33,236 nt of DNA from an uncultured SAR86 cluster bacterium (GTDB lineage: Bacteria; Pseudomonadota; Gammaproteobacteria; Magnimaribacterales; Magnimaribacteraceae). The position numbers and the translations under genes were made by a program. Below, piece by piece: positions 17,640 to 26,441 of this stretch (positions are counted from its first letter, which is position 1; each line of letters starts with the position of its first letter). The stretch covers positions 1-33,236 of the forward strand of contig CACGNN010000012.1 of assembly GCA_902574355.1 (NCBI GenBank), given 5' to 3'. The notes below the pieces were generated by a model. That model did not search any database and had not been told where the DNA came from. It saw only the letters and a list, made by a program, of their open reading frames with translations.

Positions 17640-17738
17640 GATATATTTATCCAAAACATATGCAGCTAAAGCTATAAAAATGGTAATTAATGCCAAACAA
17701 AGTAGTAACGTTTTAAATTTAAATTCTTTTTCTTTCAT
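17628..17738 (-). CDS. Possible 36-residue single-pass membrane protein
   Basis: ATG at 17738, TGA at 17628-17630. The predicted peptide has a charged start (MKEKEFKFK), one uninterrupted hydrophobic segment (TLLLCLALITIFIALAAYVL) and a short tail (DKYILVY). A perfect TATAAT on the minus strand (17777-17782) lies 38 bases upstream of the start. The ribosome site is weak (AAAG), and the last 12 bases overlap the end of the CoA-transferase on the other strand. This is a typical composition for a bacterial small membrane protein, but conservation has not been tested and AT-rich DNA makes such frames by chance. Confidence 0.45.
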   Translation of the reverse strand: MKEKEFKFKTLLLCLALITIFIALAAYVLDKYILVY

Positions 17739-17783
17739 CTTTTGCTTTAGTAATTAAGCTATCTGTTAGAAAATGTATTATAT

Positions 17784-18002
17784 ATGGCAAAACAAGATTT
17801 AATAGAAATGGATGGAGAGGTTATAGAAACCCTTCCTAATACTACCTTTAGAGTTAAATTAGATAATGATCATGTCGTTACTGCTCACATATCTGGAAAA
17901 ATGCGTAAACACTATATTCGAATTCTTACGGGTGATAAGGTAAAAGTGGAAATAACCCCTTATGATCTATCCAAAGGAAGAATTATTTTTAGAGAAAGAT
18001 AA
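17784..18002 (+). CDS. infA: Translation initiation factor IF-1
   Basis: A 72-residue protein matching IF-1 from end to end: start [19 protein letters not shown], the central [23 protein letters not shown] stretch and the ending [20 protein letters not shown]. It is an S1/OB-fold cytoplasmic protein that binds the 30S A site during initiation. It lies between the CoA-transferase and the convergent serine hydrolase, with only one base between the two stop codons and no terminator. There is no Shine-Dalgarno sequence; a TAGAAA or TATTAT box a few bases upstream suggests a very short leader. Proximity to clpA is the usual gammaproteobacterial arrangement. Confidence 0.98.
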   Translation: MAKQDLIEMDGEVIETLPNTTFRVKLDNDHVVTAHISGKMRKHYIRILTGDKVKVEITPYDLSKGRIIFRER

Positions 18003-18003
18003 A

Positions 18004-19167
18004 TTATTTATTTATTTCTTCTATCAGAGAAATTAAAAAATTAAGTCTATGCCCACCGGAGTATCTATCTAGGGCTGCTACATCTCTTGCACTATGCATG
18101 GCTATAACAGTTTTTGAATCTGGATCTACCCAGATAAACTGTCCAAAAATACCATCAGCATAATATGCTTTATATCCAAATCCGGCTAGCCACCACTGGT
18201 ATCCATAATAACTGAAACCTGGAGATGGTTTAGTAGACTTAATCATCCAATCATTAGGTAATGTATTTCTACCATCCGGTAAGACACCATTTTTTAATGC
18301 AAAAAGTCCTATGCGGGCATAATCTCTTAGTGATGCATTTATACAACAACCTCCAAGCTCTTGTGAATAATCACTATCTAACGCCCAATAAGCATCAAAC
18401 TCCATTCCAAAGGGTTGCCATATTTTCTTTTCTAAATAAGTAGAGAGATTTTGTCCAGTTGCTGCTCTTACAATTCCTCCTATGACATTGGATTCAGCAG
18501 TGTTGTAGTTAAATTTAGTACCAGGTTTATTTGATACTTCAAGTTTATTAAGATAGCTATAAAGCTTGTTATCATTAAATCCGGAAGCTATGTTGACGTC
18601 TGAATAAGGATCAGCATAATCTTCGTTCCAATCTATACCTGAAGACATTTGTAACACATCTTCTATGGATACATTCGAATAATTTCCTCGATTTAAATCA
18701 GTAACATAAGTGGATACCGGATCATTTACTGATTTGATAAAACCATCTTTAATTGCAGCACCGATCAGCATAGATGTAACAGATTTAGTTACTGAAAATG
18801 ACATCCACTTCGATGTTTCATCATTACCAAAATTATAATTTTCATAAAGGATTTTATCGTCCTTCACTACAATTAGGCCGGCAACCTTAAATGTATTTAT
18901 ATAATCATTTATAGTAAATTTCTTACCTCCATATCTGTAGGTTAAAGAATCGAGATTTATTAGTTGGTAAGAAAGAGAATAAGGGTCAGAACTTTTATTT
19001 ATAAGTCTGGTTGGAAGGATATGTTGTATATTTTTGAATCCAAGAAGTTTCTCTTCAGTATTCCAAAATAGGATTGACTTTGGAGCTTCATCACTGCTCA
19101 ACTCATTTTCAGATCCAAAAAAAAGAAATGAAAGACAAATTAAATATGCAGCTAAGATAAACCGCAT
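18004..19167 (-). CDS. Exported serine hydrolase, class C beta-lactamase/esterase family
   Basis: A 387-residue protein. I start at the ATG at 19167, which overlaps the clpA stop (TGATG); a TTG one codon earlier is also possible. The signal peptide is [19 protein letters not shown]. The catalytic SxxK is SVTK (Ser125, Lys128), and the second motif is Tyr221-Asn (NYNTAESN), in the position of the YxN element of class C beta-lactamases and EstB-type esterases. A GGHR near the C-terminus could replace the usual KTG-like third motif. Periplasmic esterase, D-aminopeptidase or related activity is likely; beta-lactam hydrolysis is possible but not implied. It is the last gene of the icd-clpS-clpA unit and breaks the usual infA-clpA adjacency. 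Confidence 0.88.
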   Translation of the reverse strand: MRFILAAYLICLSFLFFGSENELSSDEAPKSILFWNTEEKLLGFKNIQHILPTRLINKSSDPYSLSYQLINLDSLTYRYGGKKFTINDYINTFKVAGLIVVKDDKILYENYNFGNDETSKWMSFSVTKSVTSMLIGAAIKDGFIKSVNDPVSTYVTDLNRGNYSNVSIEDVLQMSSGIDWNEDYADPYSDVNIASGFNDNKLYSYLNKLEVSNKPGTKFNYNTAESNVIGGIVRAATGQNLSTYLEKKIWQPFGMEFDAYWALDSDYSQELGGCCINASLRDYARIGLFALKNGVLPDGRNTLPNDWMIKSTKPSPGFSYYGYQWWLAGFGYKAYYADGIFGQFIWVDPDSKTVIAMHSARDVAALDRYSGGHRLNFLISLIEEINK

Positions 19168-21422
19168 CAAGAGACTTTTTCTTTTTTCTTTGAGGTTTCT
19201 TTAAAATCTACTTTTATTTCATTATCTTCCAGAGATACGAAGGCAATACCACCAGATTTTGATAATTTGCCAAATAGAATCTCTTCAGCCAAGACTGTCT
19301 TTATGCTGTCTTGTATAAGTCTCTGCATAGGTCTAGCACCCATATTCTTATCATATCCGTTCTCAAGCAACCAATCTCTAACTTCGTCAGAGACTTCGAG
19401 TTGAACTTTTTGAACCTCTAACTGAACTTGTAGTTCAACTAAAAATTTATCGACTACCGTACGAATAACTTCTGTTGGTAAAGGATTGAATTGTATGATT
19501 CCATCAAGTCTATTTCGGAACTCAGGAGAAAAGGTCTTCTTAATCATTTCTGTAGCATCACTTGTATGATCTTGAGATTGAAAGCCCATACTAGCCCTGC
19601 TCATATCTTGAGCACCAGTATTTGTTGTCATTATTACAATAGTATTTCTAAAATCAGCCTTTCTACCGTTATTATCCGTTAAAGTTCCATGGTCCATTAC
19701 TTGTAGGAGTATATTGAAAACTTCTGGGTGTGCTTTCTCTATTTCATCCAACAGTATTACTGAATGCGGATGTTTATTCACAGACTCAGTTAGCAAACCG
19801 CCTTGATCATAGCCGACATAACCAGGAGGGGCTCCAATCAACCTCGAGACCGTATGTCTTTCCATATATTCAGACATATCAAATCTTACAAATTCAATAC
19901 CCATTATTTTGGCAAGCTGTTTACTAACCTCAGTTTTGCCTACTCCAGTAGGACCAGAAAACAAAAATGATCCAACTGGTTTTTCATCAACTCTCAGTCC
20001 TGCTCTGGCAAGTTTTATTGCAGAAGAGAGGCTCTCTACTGCTACATCCTGACCAAATATGACTCGTTTAAGGTTTTCCTCTAATTTTTCTAAAGATTTT
20101 TTATCGGATGTAGATACTGTTTTTTCAGGTATTCTAGCTATCGATGCTACGATCTTTTCAATGTCTAGTTCGTTAATAGTTTTTTTTCTTTTGGAAATAG
20201 GAACTAATTTCTGTCTAGCCCCAGCTTCGTCGACTACATCAATTGCCTTATCAGGAAGAAATCTATCATTGATATGCTTTGAAGCCAAAGAAGCAGCTGC
20301 CCTTAAGGAACCTTCTGTATATTTAATTTCGTGATGTTCTTCAAAGCGATCTTTGAGTCCTTTTAATATATTGAAAGTCTCATCAACAGTAGGTTCACTC
20401 ACTTCTACCTTTTGAAATCTTCTTGATAACGCTCTGTCTTTTTCAAAAATACCTCTAAATTCTTTGTATGTAGTTGATCCGACAAATTGAAGTCCACGTT
20501 TTGCTAATGCAGGTTTGAGAAGATTGGAGGCATCCATAACGCCACCAGAAGTAGCTCCCGCACCTATGATGGTATGAATTTCGTCAATAAATAATATTGC
20601 AGAACTATCATCTTCTAATTCTTTCAAGACTGCTTTTAATCTTTCTTCAAAATCTCCGCGATATTTTGTACCTGCCAGTAGCGCCCCCATATCTAATGAA
20701 TAGATAACACTATCTTTGATCAAATCTGGAACTTTATTCTCTGTAATTAATTTAGCTAATCCTTCAGCAATAGCTGTTTTACCAACTCCTGATTCACCTA
20801 CTAATAGAGGATTATTTTTACTTCTACGCGCTAATATTTGTACAACTCTCTCTATTTCAGAAGTTCTACCTATTAAAGGGTCTATTCTCCCTTCTAATGC
20901 TTCTTTATTTAAATTAGTTGTAAATTGTTCAAGCGCATTATTTGACTCTGGTTCATTAGATTCACCAGTTTCTGCGCTATCAAGATCAATATTTTCGCTT
21001 CTTCCATGACTTAAATACGATACGGCATCTAGTCGAGTTAAGCCTAATTGCTCTAAAAGGAAGACACTTTGTGACTCTTTCTCACTGAAGATAGCCACAA
21101 GTATATTACTGCCTTTAACTTCGTCTTTACCTGAGGACTGAACATGAAAAACAGCTCTTTGTATTACTCTTTGAAAGCCCAAGGTTGGTTGAATATCAAT
21201 TTCAGTTTCGTTTGATATCTTAGGTGTTGTTGAACCTATAAATTCTTGTAGATCAACGCGAAGTTGTTCAATATTTACTTTGTTTGAAGTTAATAGTGCA
21301 ATTGCGTCAGAATTTTCTAAAAGCGCAAGCAAAAGATGTTCGACAGTAACAAATTCATGTTTTTGATCTTGTGCAAGTTTAAAAGCATTATTTAAATTTT
21401 GTTCTAATTCTTGGTTAATCAT
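19167..21422 (-). CDS. clpA: ATP-dependent Clp protease ATP-binding subunit ClpA
   Basis: A 751-residue protein of usual ClpA length. I start at the ATG at 21422, giving [14 protein letters not shown], which aligns with the known MLNQELE start; a TTG three codons upstream is not needed. It has the N-domain (about 1-145), a first AAA+ module with Walker A GESGVGKT (209-216) and FIDEIHT, and a second with GPTGVGKT (490-497) and LLDEIEK. A C-terminal D2 small domain follows ([15 protein letters not shown]). It unfolds substrates and feeds them to ClpP, which is not in the window. The start overlaps the clpS stop by 8 bases, so the adaptor and unfoldase are translationally coupled. Confidence 0.98.
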   Translation of the reverse strand: MINQELEQNLNNAFKLAQDQKHEFVTVEHLLLALLENSDAIALLTSNKVNIEQLRVDLQEFIGSTTPKISNETEIDIQPTLGFQRVIQRAVFHVQSSGKDEVKGSNILVAIFSEKESQSVFLLEQLGLTRLDAVSYLSHGRSENIDLDSAETGESNEPESNNALEQFTTNLNKEALEGRIDPLIGRTSEIERVVQILARRSKNNPLLVGESGVGKTAIAEGLAKLITENKVPDLIKDSVIYSLDMGALLAGTKYRGDFEERLKAVLKELEDDSSAILFIDEIHTIIGAGATSGGVMDASNLLKPALAKRGLQFVGSTTYKEFRGIFEKDRALSRRFQKVEVSEPTVDETFNILKGLKDRFEEHHEIKYTEGSLRAAASLASKHINDRFLPDKAIDVVDEAGARQKLVPISKRKKTINELDIEKIVASIARIPEKTVSTSDKKSLEKLEENLKRVIFGQDVAVESLSSAIKLARAGLRVDEKPVGSFLFSGPTGVGKTEVSKQLAKIMGIEFVRFDMSEYMERHTVSRLIGAPPGYVGYDQGGLLTESVNKHPHSVILLDEIEKAHPEVFNILLQVMDHGTLTDNNGRKADFRNTIVIMTTNTGAQDMSRASMGFQSQDHTSDATEMIKKTFSPEFRNRLDGIIQFNPLPTEVIRTVVDKFLVELQVQLEVQKVQLEVSDEVRDWLLENGYDKNMGARPMQRLIQDSIKTVLAEEILFGKLSKSGGIAFVSLEDNEIKVDFKETSKKKEKVS

Positions 21423-21765
21423 CTTCGTCAACTTCCTCTATGTCGCTTAATAGCGGGTGACCATTTTCTTTAGCGAAATTATTTACTTGAGCGCTCTTAG
21501 TTTCTGCCACTTCTTTAGTAAAGATACCACAAACTCCCTTTCCATGTGTATGAACAGCTAACATTATTTGCTGGGCCTTATCACCATCAAAACCAAAAAA
21601 TATTTGCAATACATAGACTACAAACTCCATAGGTGTGTAATCATCATTGAGGAGAATAACTCTATAAAGAGAAGGTTTCTTAACTTTAGGTTTTTCTAAA
21701 GTTGCTACTGAAGAAGTATCTTGATTTTGGTCTTCGCGATTTTTATTATTTTTTACTAAAAGCAT
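21415..21765 (-). CDS. clpS: ClpS N-degron adaptor
   Basis: A 116-residue ClpS. After a variable charged N-terminal tail (about residues 1-30) comes the conserved core [21 protein letters not shown] with Asn40, Asp41 and Asp42. His72 is in [12 protein letters not shown], and [11 protein letters not shown] follows. Asn40/Asp41/His72 correspond to the residues that bind the alpha-amino group of N-degrons in E. coli ClpS. It presents such substrates to ClpA, encoded immediately downstream. It begins in a TAATG overlap with the icd stop. In many gammaproteobacteria cspD lies between clpS and icd; here there is no room for it. Confidence 0.97.
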   Translation of the reverse strand: MLLVKNNKNREDQNQDTSSVATLEKPKVKKPSLYRVILLNDDYTPMEFVVYVLQIFFGFDGDKAQQIMLAVHTHGKGVCGIFTKEVAETKSAQVNNFAKENGHPLLSDIEEVDEDD

Positions 21766-23024
21766 TAATCCATATTTGAAATTATTGCCTCTCCAAATTC
21801 AGAGCATTTTAATAGGCTTGCCCCACTCATAAGCCTCTCGAAATCGTAAGTAACAGTTTTTTGACTGATCGTTCTAGCTAAGCCTTCAATTATTAAATCT
21901 GCAGCCTCCATCCAACCCATGTATCTCAACATCATTTCTGCTGAAAGAATTAATGATCCTGGATTAACTTTATCTAATCCAGCATATTTTGGAGCAGTTC
22001 CATGAGTTGCTTCGAATAATGCTATTTTTTCACCTAAGTTTGCACCTGGTGCTATTCCTATCCCCCCAACTTCTGCCGCTAAAGCATCCGAAATGTAGTC
22101 ACCGTTTAAATTTAAAGTAGCTATGACACTGTACTCGTCTGGTCTTGTAAGTATTTGCTGAAGAAAAGCATCGGCTATAACATCTTTAATGACTATTTCT
22201 TTTCCTGTAATTGGGTTAGTTAATGTATGCCATGGACCTCCGTCTAGTTCTTTGGCATCATATTTTGAAACTGCAAATTGGTAGCCCCAATCCTTAAAAG
22301 AACCTTCGGTAAACTTCATTATGTTACCCTTGTGAACCAAGGTAACAGAGTCTCTATCATTATTTATAGCGTACTGGATAGCTTTGTCTACTAATCTCTC
22401 TGTACCTTGCTTAGAAACTGGTTTGACACCTATTCCACAATTTTCCATAAATCTTATTTTGGTTACACCCATTTCTTCAGTAAAAAACTTTATTACTTTA
22501 TCAGCCTCTTCAGTTCCTGCTTCCCATTCAATACCTGCATAAATGTCCTCAGAATTTTCTCTGAAAATCACCATATCTGTTTTCTCAGGAGACACAACTG
22601 GGCTCGGTACTCCATTAAAATATCTAACTGGTCTTTGGCATACGTAAAGATCTAATTCCTGTCTCAAAGCAACATTTAAGGACCTTATGCCACCTCCTAC
22701 TGGTGTAGTTAATGGGCCCTTAATACCTACAAGATAAACTTCTAATGCTCTTAGTGTTTCAGGCGGAAGCCAATTATCTTCTCCGTAAACCATTGTAGAC
22801 TTCTCTCCGCAGTATATTTCCATCCATTCAATCTTCTTCTTGCCACCATAAGATTTTTCTACTGCGCTATCTACAACACTAATCATAGCAGGTGTAATAT
22901 CGGAACCTATACCATCACCCTCGATATAGGGAACTATAGGATTGTCAGGTACTATTAGTTTTCCTGATGAATCCATTGATATTTTAGAACCAGCTTTAGG
23001 TTCTTTTATGTGCTCAAATTCCAT
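21765..23024 (-). CDS. icd: NADP-dependent isocitrate dehydrogenase
   Basis: A 419-residue homodimeric-type enzyme, close to the E. coli length (416). It oxidises and decarboxylates isocitrate to 2-oxoglutarate, making NADPH. Substrate residues are visible as SLNVALR (Ser115, Asn117, Arg121), Arg131, Arg155 and Tyr162. Ser115 matches the serine phosphorylated by AceK in E. coli, although no aceK is seen here. The C-terminal HGTAPKYAG carries the Lys-Tyr pair used for NADP specificity. It is the first gene of an icd-clpS-clpA-serine hydrolase unit joined by overlaps. A promoter candidate lies 30-60 bases upstream. Competition for isocitrate with AceA, encoded in this window, is expected. Confidence 0.98.
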   Translation of the reverse strand: MEFEHIKEPKAGSKISMDSSGKLIVPDNPIVPYIEGDGIGSDITPAMISVVDSAVEKSYGGKKKIEWMEIYCGEKSTMVYGEDNWLPPETLRALEVYLVGIKGPLTTPVGGGIRSLNVALRQELDLYVCQRPVRYFNGVPSPVVSPEKTDMVIFRENSEDIYAGIEWEAGTEEADKVIKFFTEEMGVTKIRFMENCGIGVKPVSKQGTERLVDKAIQYAINNDRDSVTLVHKGNIMKFTEGSFKDWGYQFAVSKYDAKELDGGPWHTLTNPITGKEIVIKDVIADAFLQQILTRPDEYSVIATLNLNGDYISDALAAEVGGIGIAPGANLGEKIALFEATHGTAPKYAGLDKVNPGSLILSAEMMLRYMGWMEAADLIIEGLARTISQKTVTYDFERLMSGASLLKCSEFGEAIISNMD

Positions 23025-23054
23025 GATTGCTCTGTATAATTAAATTGGTGGTGC

Positions 23055-23083
23055 ATTATATATTATTTAGGTAAATAGGTTAA
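23055..23083 (-). promoter_or_regulatory. Probable sigma-70 promoter of the icd-clpSA operon
   Basis: On the minus strand, TTAACC (23083-23078) and a perfect TATAAT (23060-23055) are separated by 17 bases, with a predicted start about 24 bases before the icd ATG. The -35 matches at four of six positions. It lies in the 68-base divergent region shared with mnmA. Confidence 0.5.
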
Positions 23084-23092
23084 TTGGGCTAA

Positions 23093-24160
23093 ATGAGTAA
23101 AGGAAAAGTACTAGTTGGACTATCTGGAGGTGTCGATTCCTCTGTTACTGCTTTATTGTTAAAAGAACAAGGCTATGAAGTACATGCTCTTTTTATGAAA
23201 AATTGGGATGATGATGATGGTTCTCCATATTGCAGTGCAAAAGAAGATTTCATGGATGCAGTGTTTGTGTCAGATCAATTAAAAATTCCTTTAGAACAAA
23301 TAAGTTTTTCAAAAGAATATAAAGAATCAGTCTTTTCTTATTTTCTTTCTGAATTAGAAACTGGAAATACACCTAATCCAGATATCTTATGCAACAAAGA
23401 GATTAAATTTAAAGAATTTTATAATTACGCAATGTCTAATGATTACGACTTTATAGCTACCGGACATTATGCGATAACTGATAATCAAAGTTTATTTAAA
23501 GGTATAGATAATTCGAAAGATCAATCTTATTTCTTGCACGCAATAGATAAAGAAGTTTTGCAGAAAACCATATTTCCACTGGGAGAACTTAAAAAAGAGA
23601 AAGTAAGACAAATAGCAAAAGAAAATAGCCTTATAACAAGCAATAAAAAGGATAGTACAGGTATTTGTTTTATCGGTGAAAGGCCTTTCCCTGAATTTGT
23701 AGGGAGCTATCTATCAGGCGAGGAAGGTAACATAATAAATGAGAATGATGATGTGATAGGAATTCATCAGGGGTTAGTTTTTTATACCCTAGGGCAAAGA
23801 CAAGGTTTAGGAATCGGCGGTATTAAAGGATCTCCCGATCTTCCCTGGTATGTAGCTAAGAAGAATCTTAAAACTAATGAACTCTTATGCGTCCAAGGCA
23901 ATGATCATCCTCTATTATTTTCTAGAGAATTGTCTACAAAGAATCTCTTTAAACTCGAAGATTCACTTCCGACAAGCTTCGAGGGAACTGCCAAGGTAAG
24001 ATACAGACAGGAAGATCAGGGATGTGAAATCTATGTCGAAGATAATACTTTGAATATAAAATTTCATAAACCACAAAGATCTGTCACTCCAGGTCAATCA
24101 GTAGTAATTTATAAAAATGATAAATGTTTAGGCGGTGGAGAGATTTGCTCTATTAATTAA
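23093..24160 (+). CDS. mnmA: tRNA-specific 2-thiouridylase MnmA
   Basis: A 355-residue protein of usual length. It thiolates U34 of Lys, Glu and Gln tRNAs in the cytoplasm, taking sulfur from a TusE-type relay. The PP-loop is SGGVDSS (11-17), the first catalytic Cys100 is in PNPDILCNKEIKF, and the second, Cys192, is in STGICFIGERPF. YTLGQRQGLGIGG and the C-terminal beta domain (VRYRQ...PGQSVVIYKNDKCLGGG) complete the family. It is divergent from icd. Its 3' end overlaps the convergent GIY-YIG gene by 33 bases, with no terminator. hflD, which usually follows mnmA before purB, is missing. Confidence 0.98.
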   Translation: MSKGKVLVGLSGGVDSSVTALLLKEQGYEVHALFMKNWDDDDGSPYCSAKEDFMDAVFVSDQLKIPLEQISFSKEYKESVFSYFLSELETGNTPNPDILCNKEIKFKEFYNYAMSNDYDFIATGHYAITDNQSLFKGIDNSKDQSYFLHAIDKEVLQKTIFPLGELKKEKVRQIAKENSLITSNKKDSTGICFIGERPFPEFVGSYLSGEEGNIINENDDVIGIHQGLVFYTLGQRQGLGIGGIKGSPDLPWYVAKKNLKTNELLCVQGNDHPLLFSRELSTKNLFKLEDSLPTSFEGTAKVRYRQEDQGCEIYVEDNTLNIKFHKPQRSVTPGQSVVIYKNDKCLGGGEICSIN

Positions 24161-24388
24161 CTCTATTTTCTTAGATCTAGTAAGTTTCTTAATCTCAATC
24201 TCTCTCTTTAGCGATCTACTTTTATCGTAAGTATGTTCTTCATAAACAAGAGTTACTGGAAGCCGACTTTTAGTATATTTTGCTCCTTTACCAGAATTAT
24301 GAGTATCAATTCTTTCAGAAAGACTGTTACTAATTCCAGTATATAAACTACCGTCAGAACACTTTAAAATATACACACACCATTTCAT
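24128..24388 (-). CDS. GIY-YIG nuclease-superfamily small protein
   Basis: An 86-residue single-domain protein of the UPF0213/YhbQ-like group. The GIY element is VYI (5-7) and the YIG element is YTG (16-18), preceded by KCSDGS; Arg26 (SERIDTHN) and a later Glu in the SRSLKREIEIKKLTRSKK stretch fit the nuclease core. Members of this family have been linked to DNA repair or may be inactive, so the role is uncertain. The gene starts immediately after the stop of a 30-residue membrane protein gene (TGAATG) and ends inside mnmA on the other strand. Confidence 0.9.
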   Translation of the reverse strand: MKWCVYILKCSDGSLYTGISNSLSERIDTHNSGKGAKYTKSRLPVTLVYEEHTYDKSRSLKREIEIKKLTRSKKIELINRANLSTA

Positions 24389-24481
24389 TCAGACAAAAGC
24401 AGAAGCGATCCAGAGAGTTAGGACAATAATAACAACCAAAGTACAAAGCCAAGCCCTTATTCTGTCCTCTTTATCCATCAT
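24389..24481 (-). CDS. 30-residue single-pass membrane protein in an operon
   Basis: ATG at 24481 overlaps the GST stop (ATGA), a second in-frame ATG is at 24478, and the TGA at 24389-24391 abuts the GIY-YIG start. The peptide is a charged start (MMDKEDRIRAW), a hydrophobic segment (LCTLVVIIVLTLWIASAFV) and nothing else. It fills the whole gap between two real genes with a stop/start overlap on one side and zero spacing on the other, which is better support than composition alone. No family is recognised. It could be a regulator or stabiliser of a membrane complex. Confidence 0.65.
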   Translation of the reverse strand: MMDKEDRIRAWLCTLVVIIVLTLWIASAFV

Positions 24482-25089
24482 GCTGAAGCTGAATCCAATA
24501 CACTTAATCTAGAATAAAGATTAGAAATATTTTTATTTTCTTCACTAATAGCTTGACCAACAGAAGCACCAAAATTTAAGAAGCAATAAAGCATAATGTC
24601 AGCTAGAGTAAATCTATCACCACAAATAAATTCTTTTCCATCAAGTTGTTTATCAAGCCACTGTAATCTTTCTTGTGCAATCATCTTTAAATCGTCTGCA
24701 GCTTGAGGTATGAGATGTAATCTATCTTTAAACAGTTCATATCCTTCAGCGGATCTAAAACCATTTGTTAAAGGCTCGATAATTTGTAGGTCAATTCTTC
24801 GAACCCACATTTTTGTCTCTGCTCTCTCTTCAGGCGTTTTACCGATAAGATCACTATGGCCATTGATTTCATCTAAAAATTCACAAATTGCTGTTATTTC
24901 TGCCAAGAAATCTCCATTATCAAGCTCTAAAGCTGGCATTTGACCAGAAGGATTTCTTCTGAGATGTTCTTCTTGTCTATTTTCACCAGCCATTAAATCA
25001 ACTTCAATTGTTTCAATATCAAGGCCAAGTTCAGCTATAAACATTCTAACTACATGTGGGTTTGGACCCATTGAATTAAATAATTTCAT
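24478..25089 (-). CDS. Glutathione S-transferase family protein
   Basis: A 203-residue protein of usual GST length. The N-terminal thioredoxin-like domain (about 1-80) has MKLFNSMGPNPHVVRMFIAELGL, the cis-proline segment SGQMPALEL and the glutathione-binding EITAICEFLDE. The all-helical C-terminal domain contains the N-capping motif GDRFTLADIML. It probably uses or binds glutathione in the cytoplasm; the electrophilic substrate is unknown. The Ser/Asn in the N-terminal region (FNSMGPNPH) could serve in place of the Tyr or Ser of characterised classes. It lies 6 bases after the amidohydrolase and overlaps the next small gene by ATGA. Confidence 0.92.
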   Translation of the reverse strand: MKLFNSMGPNPHVVRMFIAELGLDIETIEVDLMAGENRQEEHLRRNPSGQMPALELDNGDFLAEITAICEFLDEINGHSDLIGKTPEERAETKMWVRRIDLQIIEPLTNGFRSAEGYELFKDRLHLIPQAADDLKMIAQERLQWLDKQLDGKEFICGDRFTLADIMLYCFLNFGASVGQAISEENKNISNLYSRLSVLDSASA

Positions 25090-25095
25090 TTTTTC

Positions 25096-26376
25096 TTAAG
25101 GTTCTTTTATTACCTTTCCTCCTTTCATTACAAAATCTACTGTCTCAAGAATTGATATATCCTCTAAAGGATTTCGTGAAACTCCAATTAAATCGGCATA
25201 TTTATCTTTTACTATGCTTCCTAAGTTCTCTTTTTCACCAAGTAAATCAGCTGCATAAATAGTAGCGCTCATTATTGTTTCTTTTGCAGGCATGCCTCCT
25301 TTTACCATCAAAGAGAATTCTTTGGCATTTTCTCCATGTGGTGAAACTCCACTGTCTGTTCCAAAGGCAATCTTAACACCAGCTTGATAAGCCATTGAAA
25401 ACGTAGACTGGAGCTTAGGGCCTATTTCTAATGCCTTCTTTACTACAAAGGGAGGATAATAACCCTCTAATAGAGCTTTGTCCGAAACCCATTTACCTGC
25501 TAAAAGGGTAGGAACATAATATACTCCATTATCCCTCATTAATGCTGCTCCTTCATTATCCATTAACGTCCCATGTTCTATTGAATCTACTCCAGCTAAT
25601 ACTGCTCTTTTAATTCCTTCAGCACCATGTGCATGAGCAGCTACCTTAAATCCATAATCTTTTGCAGTAGTAACAATTGCTTTCATCTCGTTTATTGTCA
25701 TTTGGGGATTTTGACCATCTTTAGCATTACTCAGGACCCCTCCAGTTGCTGTAAATTTAATAAGATCCGCATTTTCTTTATAACGAAACCTTACTGATTC
25801 CATAGCTTCCTGTTCACCATTCATAACACCATCTTTAGGGCCTAAATCATCGGTTAATCTCTGATTTAGAGAGTTTGAAGGATCCCCATGACCTCCTGTT
25901 GAGGATATAGTCTTGCCAGAAGAAAAGATTCTAGGTCCAATTACGATTCCATTATCAATTGCATTTCTTAGTGAAATGGTCACCGTATCTGAATCTCCTA
26001 AATTTCTAACGGTTGTAAAGCCTGCAAGCAAAGTATTTTCTGCATTTTTTGTAGCCCGTATAGCATAGTCTGCAGCATTCCAAGTAACTCTCTCCAAATA
26101 AGCATTTCTAGAGCTTTCATTTGAAAGATGTACGTGCATGTCAATTAGTCCAGGTAAAATATAATAACCAGTAAGGTCAATATAGATATCATCAGGTTCA
26201 GGATTAACATACCCTTCTAGAACATTTGCTACTCTATCTCCAACAATGACAATGGACATTTGCGGTTCAATAGTTCCATTTTCAGCATTTAATAAGTAGC
26301 CAGCATGGATTAATGTCTTAGCATTGATTGCAATGCCAATGCATAAAAAAATTAATGATAAAAACATTTTTGCCAT
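25096..26376 (-). CDS. Exported amidohydrolase (COG1228, prolidase-like)
   Basis: A 426-residue metal-dependent amidohydrolase with signal peptide MAKMFLSLIFLCIGIAINA. The binuclear-metal set is complete: HVH (His81, His83), the Lys expected to be carboxylated in LIKFTATGG (Lys207), HAH (His248, His250), His268 in IEHGT and Asp341 in FGTDSG. The STGGHGD (159-165) and GVLSNAKDGQ segments match the COG1228 group that includes characterised Xaa-Pro dipeptidases such as Sgx9260 and Cc2672. It probably hydrolyses dipeptides or acylated amino acids in the periplasm. It is the first gene of a leftward unit with GST, the 30-residue protein and GIY-YIG, divergent from purB. No ribosome site is seen at the start. 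Confidence 0.92.
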   Translation of the reverse strand: MAKMFLSLIFLCIGIAINAKTLIHAGYLLNAENGTIEPQMSIVIVGDRVANVLEGYVNPEPDDIYIDLTGYYILPGLIDMHVHLSNESSRNAYLERVTWNAADYAIRATKNAENTLLAGFTTVRNLGDSDTVTISLRNAIDNGIVIGPRIFSSGKTISSTGGHGDPSNSLNQRLTDDLGPKDGVMNGEQEAMESVRFRYKENADLIKFTATGGVLSNAKDGQNPQMTINEMKAIVTTAKDYGFKVAAHAHGAEGIKRAVLAGVDSIEHGTLMDNEGAALMRDNGVYYVPTLLAGKWVSDKALLEGYYPPFVVKKALEIGPKLQSTFSMAYQAGVKIAFGTDSGVSPHGENAKEFSLMVKGGMPAKETIMSATIYAADLLGEKENLGSIVKDKYADLIGVSRNPLEDISILETVDFVMKGGKVIKEP

Positions 26377-26429
26377 ATCAATAGTTTGTATCTAGTTTAT
26401 CTTCAAGGCAAGGATTAAAAACATTAAGT

Positions 26430-26435
26430 TATAAT
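26430..26435 (+). promoter_or_regulatory. -10 box placing the purB transcript start at its ATG
   Basis: A perfect TATAAT ends 6 bases before the purB ATG (26442), so transcription should begin at or beside the start codon, giving a leaderless mRNA. The intervening AGAAAT is no ribosome site. No good -35 hexamer is found at 16-18 bases upstream. Confidence 0.5.
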
Positions 26436-26441
26436 AGAAAT

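Noticed and set aside
21423-21431. Upstream TTG for clpA
   Set aside because: The ATG at 21422 gives the conserved MINQELE start.
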